64,000 nucleotides of DNA, from NCBI GenBank assembly GCA_936432065.2, contig OW386291.2, forward strand, positions 23,847,821 to 23,911,820. The letters run 5' to 3'. The first letter of the stretch is position 1, and every line of letters begins with the position of its first letter. Source of the stretch: Rutpela maculata (Eukaryota > Arthropoda > Insecta > Coleoptera > Cerambycidae). The notes beneath the pieces were generated by a model, which saw nothing but the letters and a program-made list of their open reading frames with translations, was not told the DNA's origin and did not search any database. Shown here piece by piece: positions 1-11,643 of this stretch. A program made the position numbers and the translations under genes.

Positions 1-403
1 AACAAATTGTTTATTAAATAAACAAATAAATTAACAACAAAAACAATTTTTCTTTTTTCCACCTTGTAGAGAATTGCAAATAATAAATTTTAGGAATAAA
101 ATTTTTTCTTAATAATTTGTTCAAATAATGAAAAAAGGGAAAAAAAGATTATGAACAGTTAAAAAAAAATTTAAAGAAAAAATTTTTTTTTTAATCAAAA
201 CAAACAAAATGCCAAAAAAAATGTTTCAAAAATACGTAATTTACCTATTTGTTTATAAAATTTGTTTAAACAAATAAAAATTTAAAGTTTATGTAATCTT
301 ATAGTATTTTCGAATATAAAAACAGCAATAATAATTAAAATTAATAAAAAATATTTTTCAACCTAGCTTTTTCATTTTTTAGTTTTTTGTTAGGTTAAAT
401 AAC
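1..403. other. AT-rich intergenic stretch, no feature seen
   Basis: Long A and T runs with scattered short repeats. I see no coding signal, tandem array or inverted repeat before the foldback element that begins near 404. Confidence 0.5.
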
Positions 404-1390
404 ACAACCCCACAAAAAAAAAGTTTTTGATCTGGATGACTGACCATAGTATTCCTATGTATTTTTCGACGCTGAATCCGAATGCGAGGTCAAAAAAATT
501 CGTATTCCCCCGAACTTTTGCGCTACAGCCAAAAACAACCCCGAAAATGGGGTAAAACCGTCCCATACATTAGGATTCAATGAATGGATGTAAATGAATG
601 GTGAAAAACATGGGAAGGGAAAATGTTTTATATTCAGCAGTCACTTGAATATTGACTAGAAAACTACCCTTATAATATGCTGAAAACTCCCCCTGTACAA
701 GCATAGAGTATATAAATGCCAATAAATCGCGCGAAATCTTAAAGTTTTTATAGTTTGGAATACAGTACATGAATTTTACGCGTGTCTCAAAACCACCCAT
801 ATAACAGGGTGGAAACCACCCTTATATAAAAATAGACTGCGTGAATACTAATAGATTGTGGGAAATGGAGGAGTTTTCGATGTTTTAATTCCAGAATTGA
901 ATCTTGGGTGACCCTGTTCTACCTTATTCTTAGTCGGTACAAAATCTACCTATAATAGGGTGGAAACCATCCTCATTACAGAATAAAGCACAAATGCCAA
1001 TAAATCACGGGGAATAACTTTTTTATAGTTTAAGTACAGAACATGAATCTGGAGTGACTCCCAGGGCACCTCGCTTACTCGTGACCCAAAATCTCTTCTA
1101 TAAAGGGTGGTAGCCACCCTTATAGAAGAAAATGTTGGAGTTTTCATTGTTTCAGTTCCAGAATAGATTCTTGAGTGACGTTGATCTACCCTATTCTCAC
1201 TTGCTACCCAAAATCATCCCTAAAAAACCACCCCTACATAATAAAATGTACATATGCCAGTTTTTCAATTTTTCTTCTCAGAATACCTTTTCTTCTCATT
1301 TTCAAATGATCTCCTCACTGGCTCTCTTTTCTGTTCTTCGTGCGTGTCTCTTTTCATAGACCAACAGTAGTCGGCCATCATGTGGATATC

Positions 1391-1492
1391 CTACCTTCCT
1401 TGATACCGCTTCTCCATCTCCGAAATATCCTGGTGAAAGCGTTCGCCTTGCTCTTCATTGTTTTCACCCAAATTTTCTGGATGGCGGACAAC
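1391..1492 (-). pseudogene. Captured coding fragment with GERFHQDI motif, left arm of FB1
   Basis: An open segment of 33 codons reads PENLGENNEEQGERFHQDIS followed by EMEKRYQGR and a stop. It matches the plus-strand copy in the opposite arm (1765-1872) and part of the longer fragment at 57931-58179. From memory this PEN..(S)EEQGERFHQDI..MEKRYQG segment belongs to a multicopy family of uncharacterised arthropod proteins; I do not know its function. There is no start codon or splice context here, so it is a relic carried inside the foldback arm. Confidence 0.5.
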
Positions 1493-1764
1493 TGTTGGCC
1501 ATAAAAAGAGACACACACGAAGAACACAATAGGGAGCCAATGAGAAGATCATTTGAAAGTAAGAAAAAAGGTATTCTAGGAAAAAAAGAATAAAAAAATG
1601 TTCATATTCTTCAATTAAGCTGCATTAATCTTTTCGTGCAATAAATGCAGCTTGATTGAAGAATATGAACATTTTTTTAGAATACCTTTTTTCATATTTT
1701 CAAATGATCTTCTCATTAGCTTTCTATTGTGTTCTTCGTGTGTGTCTATTTTTATGGACCAACA

Positions 1765-1872
1765 GTTGTCCGCCATCCAGAAAATTTGGGTGAATACAAT
1801 GAAGAGCGAGGCGAACGCTTTCATCAGGATATTTCGGATATTTCGGAGATGAAGAAGCGGTATCAAGGAAGG
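1765..1872 (+). pseudogene. Captured coding fragment with GERFHQDI motif, right arm of FB1
   Basis: This is the mirror copy of the fragment at 1391-1492. It reads PENLGEYNEERGERFHQDIS, then DISEMKKRYQGR, with a small in-frame duplication of the ISD/ISE step that the left-arm copy lacks. Coding sense is kept on the outward strand of both arms, as expected if the arms arose from one inverted duplication. It is a fragment with no independent function. Confidence 0.5.
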
Positions 1873-2228
1873 TACTTAAACTATAAAAAAGTTATTTCCC
1901 GTGATTTATTGGCATTTGTGCTTTATTCTGTAATAAGGATGGTTTCCACCCTATTATAGGGGTAGATTTTGTACCGACTAAGAATAAGGTAGAACAGGGT
2001 CACTCAAGATTTTATTATGGAATTAAAATATCGAAAACTCCTCCATTTCCCACAATCTATTGGTATGCATGCAGTCTATTTTCATATAAGGCTGGTTTCC
2101 ACCCTGTTATATGGGTGGTTTTGAGACACGGGTAAGATTCTTGTACTGTATTCCAAACTATAAAAACTTTAACATTTCTCGCGATTTATTGGCATTTATA
2201 TACTCTATGTTTGTACAGGGGGAGTTTT

Positions 2229-3374
2229 CAGAGACGAACCAATGGGGGGTTATGGGGGGGTACGCCCCCCCCCCCCCCACCCAATGTTGATTGAGTTGGG
2301 AAAATCACCAAAAATGTAAAAAAATCTTTATTGGGTATAATTGCAAAAAACGAATAATGAGTTGATAAAAATTAAATGACACTGTCACTATGACCATTTT
2401 TTTATAAATAATTTTAATTGATATTATTTATGACTAGATGTGACTGATGTGAGAGCCACAGAATAGTCGACGGACAACGCACAACGCCGACGGGCCTACG
2501 CGACGGGCCAACAAAATAAACTCGTCAACTCGCGGAAATTCGACGTTCGACCCAGTAGACGGCACGGCCAGAGCATACAATTCTCAAAGACTGTCTTACA
2601 TTAGAAATATTAGAATATTACTCCTTTTTGCCTTTATCAATACAATGCTTTGTCCTAGCTATAAAGTCGTTTGTTGTTGGTTTATACTGAGTATCACTAA
2701 TATCAGTTACCAACCTCTCAACGAGAGATAATAATAATAACAAATTGTTGTCGGTCAGAAATTGTTAAAATATTAAATTCTTAGAGGACACTAAATCAGA
2801 ATCTGGGACTATTAAAGGGGTCTACAGACGATCCAGCTGCTGGGACCCGACATTGTTGGTACGCTTTGAAGATAATTGGAATTCCAGCGGACCAGTTCAC
2901 TTTTACGAATGAGTTCAAAGCATGCCGACAAGGCTGGCTCCCTGCCGCTGGATCTTTAATAGTCCCAGATTCTGATTTAGTGTCCTCTAAGAATTTAATA
3001 TTTTAACAATTTCTGACCGACAACAATTTGTTATTATTAATGCTACCTATTGCGTATCACAATGTGAAGTGGGAAGTGGCCGGTAGCCGTACTAGCGCGG
3101 ACGTTCACGAGCTTGCGCCCCGACTTGCGCGTAATCGTATTGTATCTTGTTTTTCTCCACGGTCATTAAACTATAACGGTTACCTCATCCAGTAGCTTCT
3201 AGGCGAAGGAGAGCGAGGTCTAGCGCCTACATCATGTAGTTTAGTTAAACTTCTTTTGCATAATATTTGTATCGCTAGGCATAAGGAAATATAAGTTGTA
3301 AAAAAAATGGGCAGTTGGTAAATTAGTTGTAGCTTCCCCCCCCCCCCCCAAAAAAATAGCTGGGTTCGTCTCTG
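2229..3374. mobile_element. Non-autonomous hAT element with 8-bp target duplication
   Basis: The 12-bp terminal inverted repeats are CAGAGACGAACC at 2229-2240 and its complement at 3363-3374. The flanks carry a perfect 8-bp duplication, GGAGTTTT, at 2221-2228 and 3375-3382. The opposite arm of FB1 (near 680) shows the uninterrupted site, which confirms the insertion. An 8-bp duplication with CAG-type ends is characteristic of the hAT superfamily. The 1146-bp body has G- or C-rich runs just inside both ends and no transposase reading frame, so it would need an enzyme from elsewhere. Confidence 0.9.
2732..3039. repeat. Inverted repeat inside the hAT element
   Basis: Bases 2732-2815 are a near-perfect reverse complement of 2955-3039, with a spacer of about 140 bases. 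Both arms include the string AGGACACTAAATCAGA or its complement. It could be the internal structure of the hAT element or a smaller element nested in it. No target duplication is obvious. Confidence 0.75.
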
Positions 3375-3735
3375 GGAGTTTTCAGCATATTATAAGGGCA
3401 GTTTTCCAGTCAATATTCAAGTAAGTGACTGGTGAATATAAAACATTTTCCCTTCCCATGTTTTTCACCATTCATTTACATCCATTCACTGAATCCCATT
3501 TTCGGGGTTGTTATTGGCTGTAGCGCAAAAGTTTGGGGGTATACGAATTTTTTTGACCTCGGATTCGGATTCAGCGTCGAAAAATACATAGGAATACTAT
3601 GTTCAGTCATCCGGATCAAAAACTTTTTTTTTTTGTGGGGCTGTGAATTAATAACTAATAGACTACAACAATTCAAAACATCGTAATGTCATAATCCCAT
3701 AATAGTGGGTCGTGCTATGTTAAAAAAAGACATCC

Positions 3736-4326
3736 CGTGTGCAGGTTGATGATTAAGAGTAAAGAGTCTCTCCCCTTGTGTTCAGGGGAGATATGGAACA
3801 CGAAAATCATTGGTGGACATCTACGGGTCGTGTCTGTCGATTTCTTGGTGAAAACGCAATTTACAGAAAAGTTGCAAATAAAAAAAGTCTTGTATCTCGG
3901 TGATACCATTCATCTGAATTTTTTCAGATTTTTTTTTCAACTTTTACATTTCACCTTCCCCACTTTTAGGAATTTTCGAGTGGCCATATCTCGAAAAATA
4001 TGCATTTTTCGAAAAAATTCACGTGATAAAAGGGATGTTTTCTTTTTACTTAATCTCACGAACGTTTGCTCGTAGCACATAATAGGACAACTATTGTAGA
4101 AAAATTTATTTTCACTCATTTTGATCCTATAACTTTTTTTCGTAAAGCTGATGGTCTAGGAGTTATCAACTGATCTTTAGATTTTAACTTACCGAACTCC
4201 CCCCCCCCCCCTCAAGAAAATGACAGACACGTCCCACTGGTGGCCACCAACGCTTTCTGTGTTCCACACGTCCCTCTGAACATACTGATACCACTCTTTA
4301 CACTTAATCATTAACCAGCACACGGA
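3736..4326. repeat. Short foldback element
   Basis: The left part (about 3736-3850) is repeated in inverted form at about 4215-4326; for example GATTAAGAGTAAAGAGT near 3750 pairs with ACTCTTTACACTTAATC near 4295. The middle contains T-rich sequence and no gene. The outermost bases pair as CCGTGTGC with GCACACGG. It is most likely a MITE-type relic. Confidence 0.6.
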
Positions 4327-4425
4327 ACTACATAAATATATACACTATAAAGTATAGTTGACATAAGGTCTCCACGAAGAGCAGTAATTTTAGTGGCTTT
4401 TGTTTAACAATTATCCGACTTGTAA

Positions 4426-4765
4426 AGGCGCAGTTACACGGCGCATGATTAAGCGAGCCTGGCTCGGCGAGTCACGAAACACGTGCCGTGTGACATAGAC
4501 AACTTGGCATGGTTTGCGACTCGGGAGACGTTGCTCGCGTCGGCTCGCGTCTTCCATCTAGTTGTCGGTAACTGCGCCTGAAGATCAGTCATCAGTCGAT
4601 CCATGCAGTTTTGACGAGCCTACAATCCACAACCCCACACGAAATCTGCATTGGTCACGTGCCGTATTGACACATCTGGCTCGCTATCCGTTACACGGCG
4701 CGTGGTTTGCCGAACCACGTACCAGGTTCGTGGATCGGCGAACCACGCGCCGTGTAATTGCGCCT
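4426..4765. mobile_element. MITE with TAA duplication (PIF/Harbinger-like)
   Basis: The terminal inverted repeats are AGGCGCAGTTACACGGCGC on the left and GCGCCGTGTAATTGCGCCT on the right, with one mismatch. Both flanks carry TAA (4423-4425 and 4766-4768). A 3-bp TWA duplication is the signature of PIF/Harbinger elements. The 340-bp body is GC-richer than its surroundings, has further internal inverted repeats built on GGTTCG and CCACG, and encodes nothing. Confidence 0.75.
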
Positions 4766-4768
4766 TAA

Positions 4769-6397
4769 TATAAACGCAAACTCTAAAAAATTTGTTAATT
4801 AACAATAGGCTTATTTTATGAAAAATCGGTGACAACATTTTTTTCCAACAGTATAATGTTCTTTTAAGTCTGTAAATAATACCATAATTTTTTTAAACTT
4901 TTAAATTAATATTTAATAACATAAAAAAATATTTTTACTTATTACGGCCCGAGTTACGGCCGGTGTCAGAGCATCGTAACGGCTTAGTGTTTGCCGCGCG
5001 GAGCTCTATTTTCAACATTAAATATTATTAATAATAGAGATAGAGTTTCAGGAGTTAGGACTTTTTTATTGGAAATTTATTCCTCTTTAAGAAGCTTTCT
5101 TTAAAATTTCTTAAATATTAATAGTTTTCTAGTTATTTGAAAAAAACGAAAACTCGTTATTTTTTTAAATCTCCATTTGTTTATAACTTTTGCAATTATT
5201 TATGTGCGGGTTTGAAACTTTTGCAAATTTTTCTAGACGTCACTCCGAATCCAATGAACTCGCACGAGCTTTATCAAGAGTTACACGGCTTTGAACTTGT
5301 GAACTAGTCTACAGTGGCGCAGCCAGAAAATTCATCTGAGGGGAGCCAATAGAGGAGGATGAGGAAAATTTGTCAAAAAATGGTTGAAAACAGATGTGTA
5401 TCCTCTACTAGATAATATTGGCATTAATTACAAAATATTTATTTCAAGGATACTACTTTATACCGATTGAGATTATGCTTCTTTATTTTTTGGTTCATGA
5501 AAGACGGCTTGGGAGGTGCCCGGGCCCCATGGCTCCCCCCCTGGCTGCACGCCTGCTAGTCTATCATCTACTTTCATAACACAACCACACACAAAATAAA
5601 AAGCTCTGTGCAGCGGACCCCCAATGTATGGATTCGATGCATCTTTTTACGCCGAATCCAAATTTCGAAACCCCAGGACGACAGTGTCAATTTTTTTTAT
5701 GGTCGAAAAACTTAAGTCATTTTAGATGGGGAGGATACACACACAATAAATAGGCTTTTTCAAGAAAAAACATGATTGAGTACACCAAAAATGACATTCC
5801 CAGGTATTTGTCGGTGCTGGATCTGACTCAGGAGATGAAGAACCTTGAAACCTCTGGCGGAAATCATATCATTCGCAGATAAGAGCTTTCTTTGAGTACC
5901 TAGTCCCTTGAGGTAAACCAGAAAAACGCAAAAATCTCAAAAGTTCTGCGACTGGACCTCAAGACATCTTCCCCCCCATTTTCGAGGGCGGGAAATACTA
6001 TGGTGACAATATTTTCCGATCTACTAACCGGAAAAACCACCCCATTTCTGATTTTCCGGTGCTAGGCATTTTTTTATCGGAAAATATTATTAACGAAATT
6101 TGTTCAGAATTCTAACTTCGGATTCTGTTTCAGAGGGTTCAAATACATAAGTATACACTGCTATGGTCCGCAGGACAGACTATTTCTTGGGGGGAGGGGT
6201 GTTTTTTGGGGTTGGGGGTGAAAAACGAGCCAATCTGACAATTCTGACTTCGGATTCGGAAATTTTTTTGTATATTGTATATTGTCTAAACACTACTAAA
6301 AGTAGGCCTTTTAACGTTTGTTAACTATGTTAAAAATGTTATTTTACAGCACCAGTGTTAAAAGTAAGTTACTTTTAACACTAGTGGTAAATAGTAC
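4769..6397. other. Repeat-derived spacer without recognisable genes
   Basis: No coding segment is supported. Around 5578 there is a terminus-like string (ACACAACCACACACAAAA) resembling the ends of the foldback elements at 404 and 37887. It is followed by diffuse motifs of the CCGAATCC / CGGATTC type (5650, 6115, 6250), so this is probably a decayed foldback relative. The short reverse-complement pair TTTAACACTAGTG and CACCAGTGTTAAA lies near 6350-6390. Confidence 0.4.
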
Positions 6398-9300
6398 GTC
6401 GGATGGCTGGCTCTATCGTTCACTAACCCAATACCGAGGTATAACCAAATAAAACCTATTTCATTTTATTCAGCAGGTTTTTTACATAGGAAATCACTTT
6501 TGACGACACTCTCCATTGGTTGAGACTGAAGTTACAAGAAAAAAACAAAAAAAAATGAAAATAACAAAATTCAAATTCAACCACGAATAACTTTCAAACG
6601 AAAAAAGATAAAATTATGTATTTTTTTAGTTTTATAGTACAAACGATTCTCTTTAATTTGATGTATAATTTATTACAAAAATAATAACTTTAACATTAGA
6701 AAATTGACGTTAATTTGGATGGTACACAAATTGTCAATTTTTTTGAAAGCTCTAACTCGTTTTAACTCGCTTATGGATTGAGCTATTCGAATGTTTTTTT
6801 CACCAAAAACTGCCAAATTTCATAGACTTCATTTTGTCTCAATTAATGCTGGGTCTAGCTCTATAAATAAAAGCCTTTTAAACAACGAAGCGCACTACGG
6901 CGGCGGAGTCGTGAGGCTTCCCCTCTCGTGCCCGGTACATCCCCGCGTTCGCCATAAATTGCGCAATGCTTCCATCAGTGCCCGTAACAAAAGCTTTAGA
7001 ATTATCTTCCTTGATTGTAAGATGATAAAATTAACAAATCAAATTGAATAATATGATATTAGTTGTAATAATCTGCTATATATGGTGTCGTACTACGCGG
7101 GTGGTGCATTAATAAAGTGAAAATAATAGGTAGGTATCAGACAGATATAACTGATTTTCAGATATATTTTTTTCATCCCCTTTAATAATGGGGTGGGGGT
7201 GATAATGGGGGTGGCTAATGCCAAAATTTTTTTTGAGATCTTAGCTTCTCTTGTCTATACTAAATATCAATTTTATGAACTCTTATCTGCTTGATTTACC
7301 TATTTACTCCAAATTTACCCCAATTTACCCCCCAACCCTTCGACGGAACAAGATGAAAATATAATCTAGTTCTAGATCTTGTTAAAATACATATGTGTAC
7401 CAAATTTCAAGTCAATATCTCAAACGGTTCCAGAGTAAACGTGCGCACAAAAAAAGCTACAGACCGTCACACAGACAGAAATTTTTTTTTTCGCTCAAAC
7501 TTGAAATCTCGACTTTTCATGACATTCTAAGCCTATTTGAACAATAAAAATTTTAAAAAATTTTTTTGTCGTTACTATACTTCCACTGGATGTGGAAGTA
7601 AAATCATGCCAACTAGTAAAGTTTTTACTTTGCTCCGTATATTTTAATATTTTCCATAAAATGTCAGAGGTAACCACATAATCAAAACAATTATTTGCCA
7701 TGCTTTCACAACTCGTAGAGGCTCTGAACGATTAGTTGGATTTTTGAACATAACTATATTTTTGTTTTCATGTAAACTGGAAGGGTTAAAATTGGATAGA
7801 CGACCTAAATATGCTTGTGTAAATAGGCTGTTCTTTTTTTTAAATAATACTATTCCTAGTGGGATTTTTACCATCTAGCCTGTCTTCGTTTTGATCAAAA
7901 TTATCGCTGCGATAAATGTAATTGTTTTCTTCAGAACTTACTGGAGGAACTCCAGGTGGTATAAAAATGTCGTCACCAGTTTTTACTAATACGTGACTAG
8001 CTAAAGACGTTAAAAATGTACGTATTTCATCGTAGGAATAAACATAGCCAAAAGAATAAAGCATATTATTAAGTTCTTTTTCTTCTGACGGCTCGAAACG
8101 CATGTAGTGATATGTAAAGGATTAAAAAAAGGCCTAAGCTGATTGTTTTTTTTTCCATAAGTATTAATATAAATTCCATTACTATAGAAATAACGTTTAA
8201 ATCAAATTTGTCTGTCCTGACATATTTAGTATCCACGACATAAATGTTTATAACAAATCTGAAACTTCTTGTTTACATTTATATTCATTCAGATTAGTAG
8301 TCGTGTTTTTTTTATAGTTTTAAAACATCCAGCTATAGCTTCTCTTAAGATACCGGCAGCTTTATCAGGAATTGTCAATTCATTCTCATGAACCAAGTTT
8401 TCTTCGCCTAATTCACTTGTGACTGACAACAAAAATCCTTTTAGCTTCATTATCACTTGAATGAACTGTTGTATTTTCTTTGTGTTCACAAAACACTTTG
8501 TTTGCTTAAATGCTTTTCTAATCTCTTTCTTATATTTCCACTGCTATAATAATCTAATTTTTCTTCCGTCATTTCTTCAAATATATTATTAAGGCGTGTT
8601 TTTAGAAATATTAGAGTTAAGAATTCTTTTTTGCAAAACAGCAAGATAAACCTTCTTCTTAAATAAAATATTTAACGCTACTTTAAATTCATTTTTTTTC
8701 TTTCAGTTGTTTAGTTTGTACACATTTAATTTTTTTTTGCTAATATATTTTGCATAATAAATTTTATGATAATTTCCATTAGCCCAAATAAATCTGAATA
8801 ACTGTGTAACCTGCCTTGTATTTCTATATCACAATGCGACACTGCAGCTTTAGTATATATTTTTTTCTAGTTTCCGCACCCGTTCCTGTACAAACTGGGA
8901 CTTAAAGATGTTCTTAATTTATTCTTAATTTTTCTGGATTTTCCACAAATCAGACAATGCCATTTTATTTTAAACTGATTTTTTTTCTTTATTATAACTA
9001 CATGAAGGCTCACTTGCATTTTTTTATCGCATTACTAATATCAGAGACAATATTATCGTATTATCTTTGCTAATGTTATTTATTACAAAAAGATGTCAGA
9101 CAAGAATAATGAAATCGGTATCGAAGGGTGTGCAAATAAGTGCCACCACTTTGTTTTATAAAAATTTTAGTGAAATTGCATATTTTCTTTCATTTGCACA
9201 ATTAATAATAGACCTAATGCCAGTAACAGTTGGTTTTTTACCATTAGATTTTCACTGCTTTCAGCAGTTTCGTAAAACAAACATGTACATTGATAAAAAT

Positions 9301-9988
9301 GAATCTACAATATACATAAACTGTAATAGCCTACATGTAAGTAAAATAGTATATACTTATTAATATTTATCCAGACAATAATGAGGCCAGCAGCCGATAC
9401 GTTTCTTGATGGGCCGAGAAAGTAGCGGGGGCGGGAAAGGAAGCCTCGCGTCTTCTTCGCCGTACTGTGCTTCGTTGTGTTTCAAGGGCTGTAGCGCTTT
9501 TAGTTAAGAAATTAGATCGAGCATTAATCGAGACAAAATGAAGCCTATTAAATTTGTCAGTTTTTGGTGAAAGAAAAAATTGAATACCTCGTTATATAAG
9601 CGAGTTATGGCGAGTTAAGAATTAGAAAAATGTTGCTGATTTGTGTATCTTTTTGAATTTTGCTAGTTTTTTTATGTTAATTTTTTAATTATTGCAATAA
9701 ATTATACTTCAAATTAAAGAGCAATGTTTAGTTGTTAAAACTAAAAAAAAATTGTATTTTTATCTGTTTTAGTTCTAAAGTTATATTTGATTAAATCTTA
9801 AATTTCTAAATTTCTTTTTTTTCAGTTTTTTTCTTATATCTTCGGTCTCGACCAATGGAGAGTGTCGTCAATTTCGATTTCCTATGTAAAATAACATGAT
9901 TTAATAAGTAGTGAAGGTCCCATCTGGTTATACTTCAGTATTGGGTAGGTCAAGAAAGAGAAGGCTTTTCGCGCTCTGCCCGACGGGC
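6398..9988. mobile_element. Long-TIR DNA element carrying the N-terminal half of the GCDTTS gene family
   Basis: The left arm (about 6398-7000) is the imperfect reverse complement of the right arm (about 9370-9988). Matching landmarks are CCCAATACCGAGGTATAACC near 6428 with its counterpart near 9925, GACACTCTCCATTGGT near 6508 with its counterpart near 9853, and a GAAGC.CACTACGGCG block near 6890 with its counterpart near 9460. Between the arms is a degraded minus-strand gene (7490-8575). The arms are about 600 bp, typical of foldback-like DNA transposons. Termini are approximate and no target duplication was fixed. Confidence 0.7.
7490..8575 (-). pseudogene. Degraded gene of the GCDTTS family, N-terminal half
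   Basis: Minus-strand frames follow one another: MTEEKLDYYSSGN (from 8575), a block ending TVLREAI-like (8489-8289), then RFEPSEEKELNNMLYSFGYV leading into YDEIRTFLTSLA, then IPPGVPP and DNFDQNEDRLDGKNPTRNS (8103-7840), and a further block to about 7495. Frame changes at about 8500, 8280 and 7860 break it. The SYDE+RRFLTS and DN.D.NEDTIDGK blocks are what I recall from the N-terminal half of a multicopy arthropod family whose C-terminal half bears GCDTTS, as seen at 14638-15680. The biochemical role is unknown. Its position between long TIRs suggests it is the element's own gene. It is not functional as it stands. Confidence 0.55.
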
Positions 9989-10035
9989 TAAAAAGTAAAT
10001 TTAAAATCCATATAATTATTTAATAAGCTTTATTT

Positions 10036-10400
10036 TCAAAAACGATTACATTTAGATTTAATTAGTATTAATGTGGATGGTACAATTAGAACAGTTGGAA
10101 ATTTAAACACCATGATTAGACTTAGTGTAGCTGCGGCACCTGTGGCAGTAACTTTTTTGCTAGACATTGCGGTCGGTATGTCGGGAATGGTAATGACATT
10201 TCGCAACATTTTCGTCACAATGTTTTTCTTATTTTCCAGAGTTAGATCCTCATTCAAATAAGTATTATCATCTGCAAACATAATGAAGTTACTTGCAGAT
10301 TTTGTAATTTCAGGGAGACCGTTAACACCAAAAATAAGATGGGACCTAAAATGGAACCCTGGTGGACACCGACAGTAACATGTGATTCGTTAGAATAGAC
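10036..10400 (-). pseudogene. Reverse transcriptase fragment (non-LTR, CR1/jockey-like)
   Basis: Read on the minus strand, two frames carry consecutive RT motifs. The first is GVHQGSILGPILF (about 10376-10330), close to the PQGS.LGP.LF motif of domain 4. After a frameshift comes NGLPEITKSASNFIMFADDN (about 10320-10260), including FADD, the catalytic aspartate pair of domain 5. Downstream the frame stays open to 10036 but is not recognisable. Only the palm core survives, so it is dead. It abuts the SAP foldback at about 10399. Confidence 0.65.
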
Positions 10401-11580
10401 CTTTTCATCATAGAAGCGCGCATATGCTGCATCTACGTTTGTTTGCGGGAACTATGAAATGTTCGGACATTTGGATTGTCAAAATGGTTGGACCGGTATC
10501 ATTTTTTCAAATTAATTTAGACGAAAGTATGATTGACGGTGCAAAATTAGTACACAACACTGTGGAAGAACACACTTACGCTCAATTAAGGCGCTGGCTC
10601 AAGTATCCTGGCTGTAAAATGACTGGAAGCAAGAATAAAGAACTGGTTGCAAGGTTAGAATTCAACTATTAACTTATCAATTTATATACAAGTGCATTAA
10701 AGGAAAACAAATGTGTTTGGTCTACATGCTTAATAACATTCTTCGTGCGGTAATTGATAATGCAGTAAAAATATTTTTTGTTTTTTTATGAAAATGTAGA
10801 GTCAAAAATGCAATTGAAAATGAGTTTTTGGCGATCTTTCTGTGGATAAAGCTGGCTCCTTTTTTTCTATTCTTTTCAAATAGGTAAACTATACGATATG
10901 GGACTACATATTTTCAGAAAATTGGTAACAAATTCATCATTGGTTAAAAAACGTAATGTTTATGTCAAATCCAATATTGACATGCGAAAACTGTTCGAAC
11001 AAAAATGGAACTCGACGTTTTTTAAACAAATAATGATGAATCTGTTACCAATTTTTTGAAAATAGGTAGTGCCATATCGTATAGTTTACCTATTTGAAAG
11101 AATTAGAAAAAAGAAGCCAGCTTTATCCACAGAAGGATCGACAAAAAACCTCATTTTCAATTGTATTTTTGACCCTACATTTTCGTAAAAAAACAGAAAA
11201 TATTTTGACTGCATTATCAATTACTGCACAAAGAATGTTATTAAGCATATTGTAGACTAAACACATTTGTTTTCTTTTAATGCACTTGTATATACATTGA
11301 TAATTTGATAGTTGAATTCTAACCTTGCAACCAGTTCTTTATTCTTGCTTCCACTCATTTTACGGCCAGGATACTTGAGCCAGCGCCTTAATTGAGCACA
11401 AGTATGTTCTTCTACAATGTTGTGTACTAATTTTGCACCGTCAATCACACTTTCGTCTAAATTAATATGAAAAAATGATACCGGTCCAGCCATTTTGACA
11501 ATCCAAGTGTCCGAACATTTCATAGTTCCCGCAAACAAACATAGCGGCAGCACATGCGCGCTCTTATGATGAAAAGGCCT
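10399..11580. mobile_element. Foldback element whose arms encode a SAP-like peptide
   Basis: Bases 10399-10946 and 11034-11580 are near-identical reverse complements, about 550 bp per arm, with a spacer of roughly 90 bases. Examples are GATATGGGACTACATATTTT near 10895 with its counterpart near 11072, and CTTTTCATCATAGAAGCGCG with its counterpart near 11560. Both arms keep the same open frame, so the duplication is recent compared with most repeats in the window. The full element boundaries are uncertain. Confidence 0.8.
10424..10672 (+). pseudogene. SAP-like domain fragment, left arm copy
   Basis: This 82-residue open frame mirrors the minus-strand copy at 11257-11643, and ends earlier because of a stop after LEFNY. 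Residues about 45-80 read HTYAQLRRWLKYPGCKMTGS then KNKELVARL. This fits the SAP DNA-binding motif, in which two helices carry L..WL...G.K.SG.K.ELV.R. It lacks the upstream start region seen in the other arm. Probably inactive. Confidence 0.45.
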
Positions 11581-11643
11581 ATAGGTACCATTCTTCTTCT
11601 CCTCCTCCTCTTTTAGCGGGGCAACGAAAGGCTTGTGGCCCAT
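11257..11643 (-). CDS. Small ORF with a SAP-like DNA-binding motif
   Basis: A 128-residue open frame starts MGHKPFVAPLKEEEEKKNG. It has a middle block VSFFHINLDES.IDGAKLVHN, and a segment at residues about 82-112, EEHTCAQLRRWLKYPGRKMS then GSKNKELVARL, which matches the SAP helix-extension-helix pattern (L..WL...G.K.SG.K.ELV.RL). SAP motifs bind AT-rich DNA. From memory, similar N-terminal segments precede YqaJ-type nuclease domains in multicopy arthropod proteins, but no such domain follows here. The ORF may therefore be the first exon of a lost gene. It lies in the right arm of a foldback whose left arm has a shortened copy. Whether it is expressed cannot be judged. Confidence 0.45.
   Translation of the reverse strand: MGHKPFVAPLKEEEEKKNGTYRPFHHKSAHVLPLCLFAGTMKCSDTWIVKMAGPVSFFHINLDESVIDGAKLVHNIVEEHTCAQLRRWLKYPGRKMSGSKNKELVARLEFNYQIINVYTSALKENKCV

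Larger units (their letters stand above)
404..3645. mobile_element. Foldback (long inverted repeat) element FB1
   Basis: The left arm from 404 to about 1627 and the right arm from about 1645 to 3645 are imperfect reverse complements, meeting at a short centre near 1637. The ends read CACAACCCCACAAAA on the left and TTTTGTGGGGCTGTG on the right. Just inside each end lies the string ATACATAGGAATACTATG or its complement, next to a GAATCCGAAT-type motif. The right arm is interrupted by a hAT element at 2229-3374. The left arm is about 400 bases longer because of an extra block around 960-1380 that is itself built of inverted pieces. No transposase is present, so this is a non-autonomous element. 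Each arm also carries a short protein-like segment. No clean target duplication was found. Confidence 0.8.
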
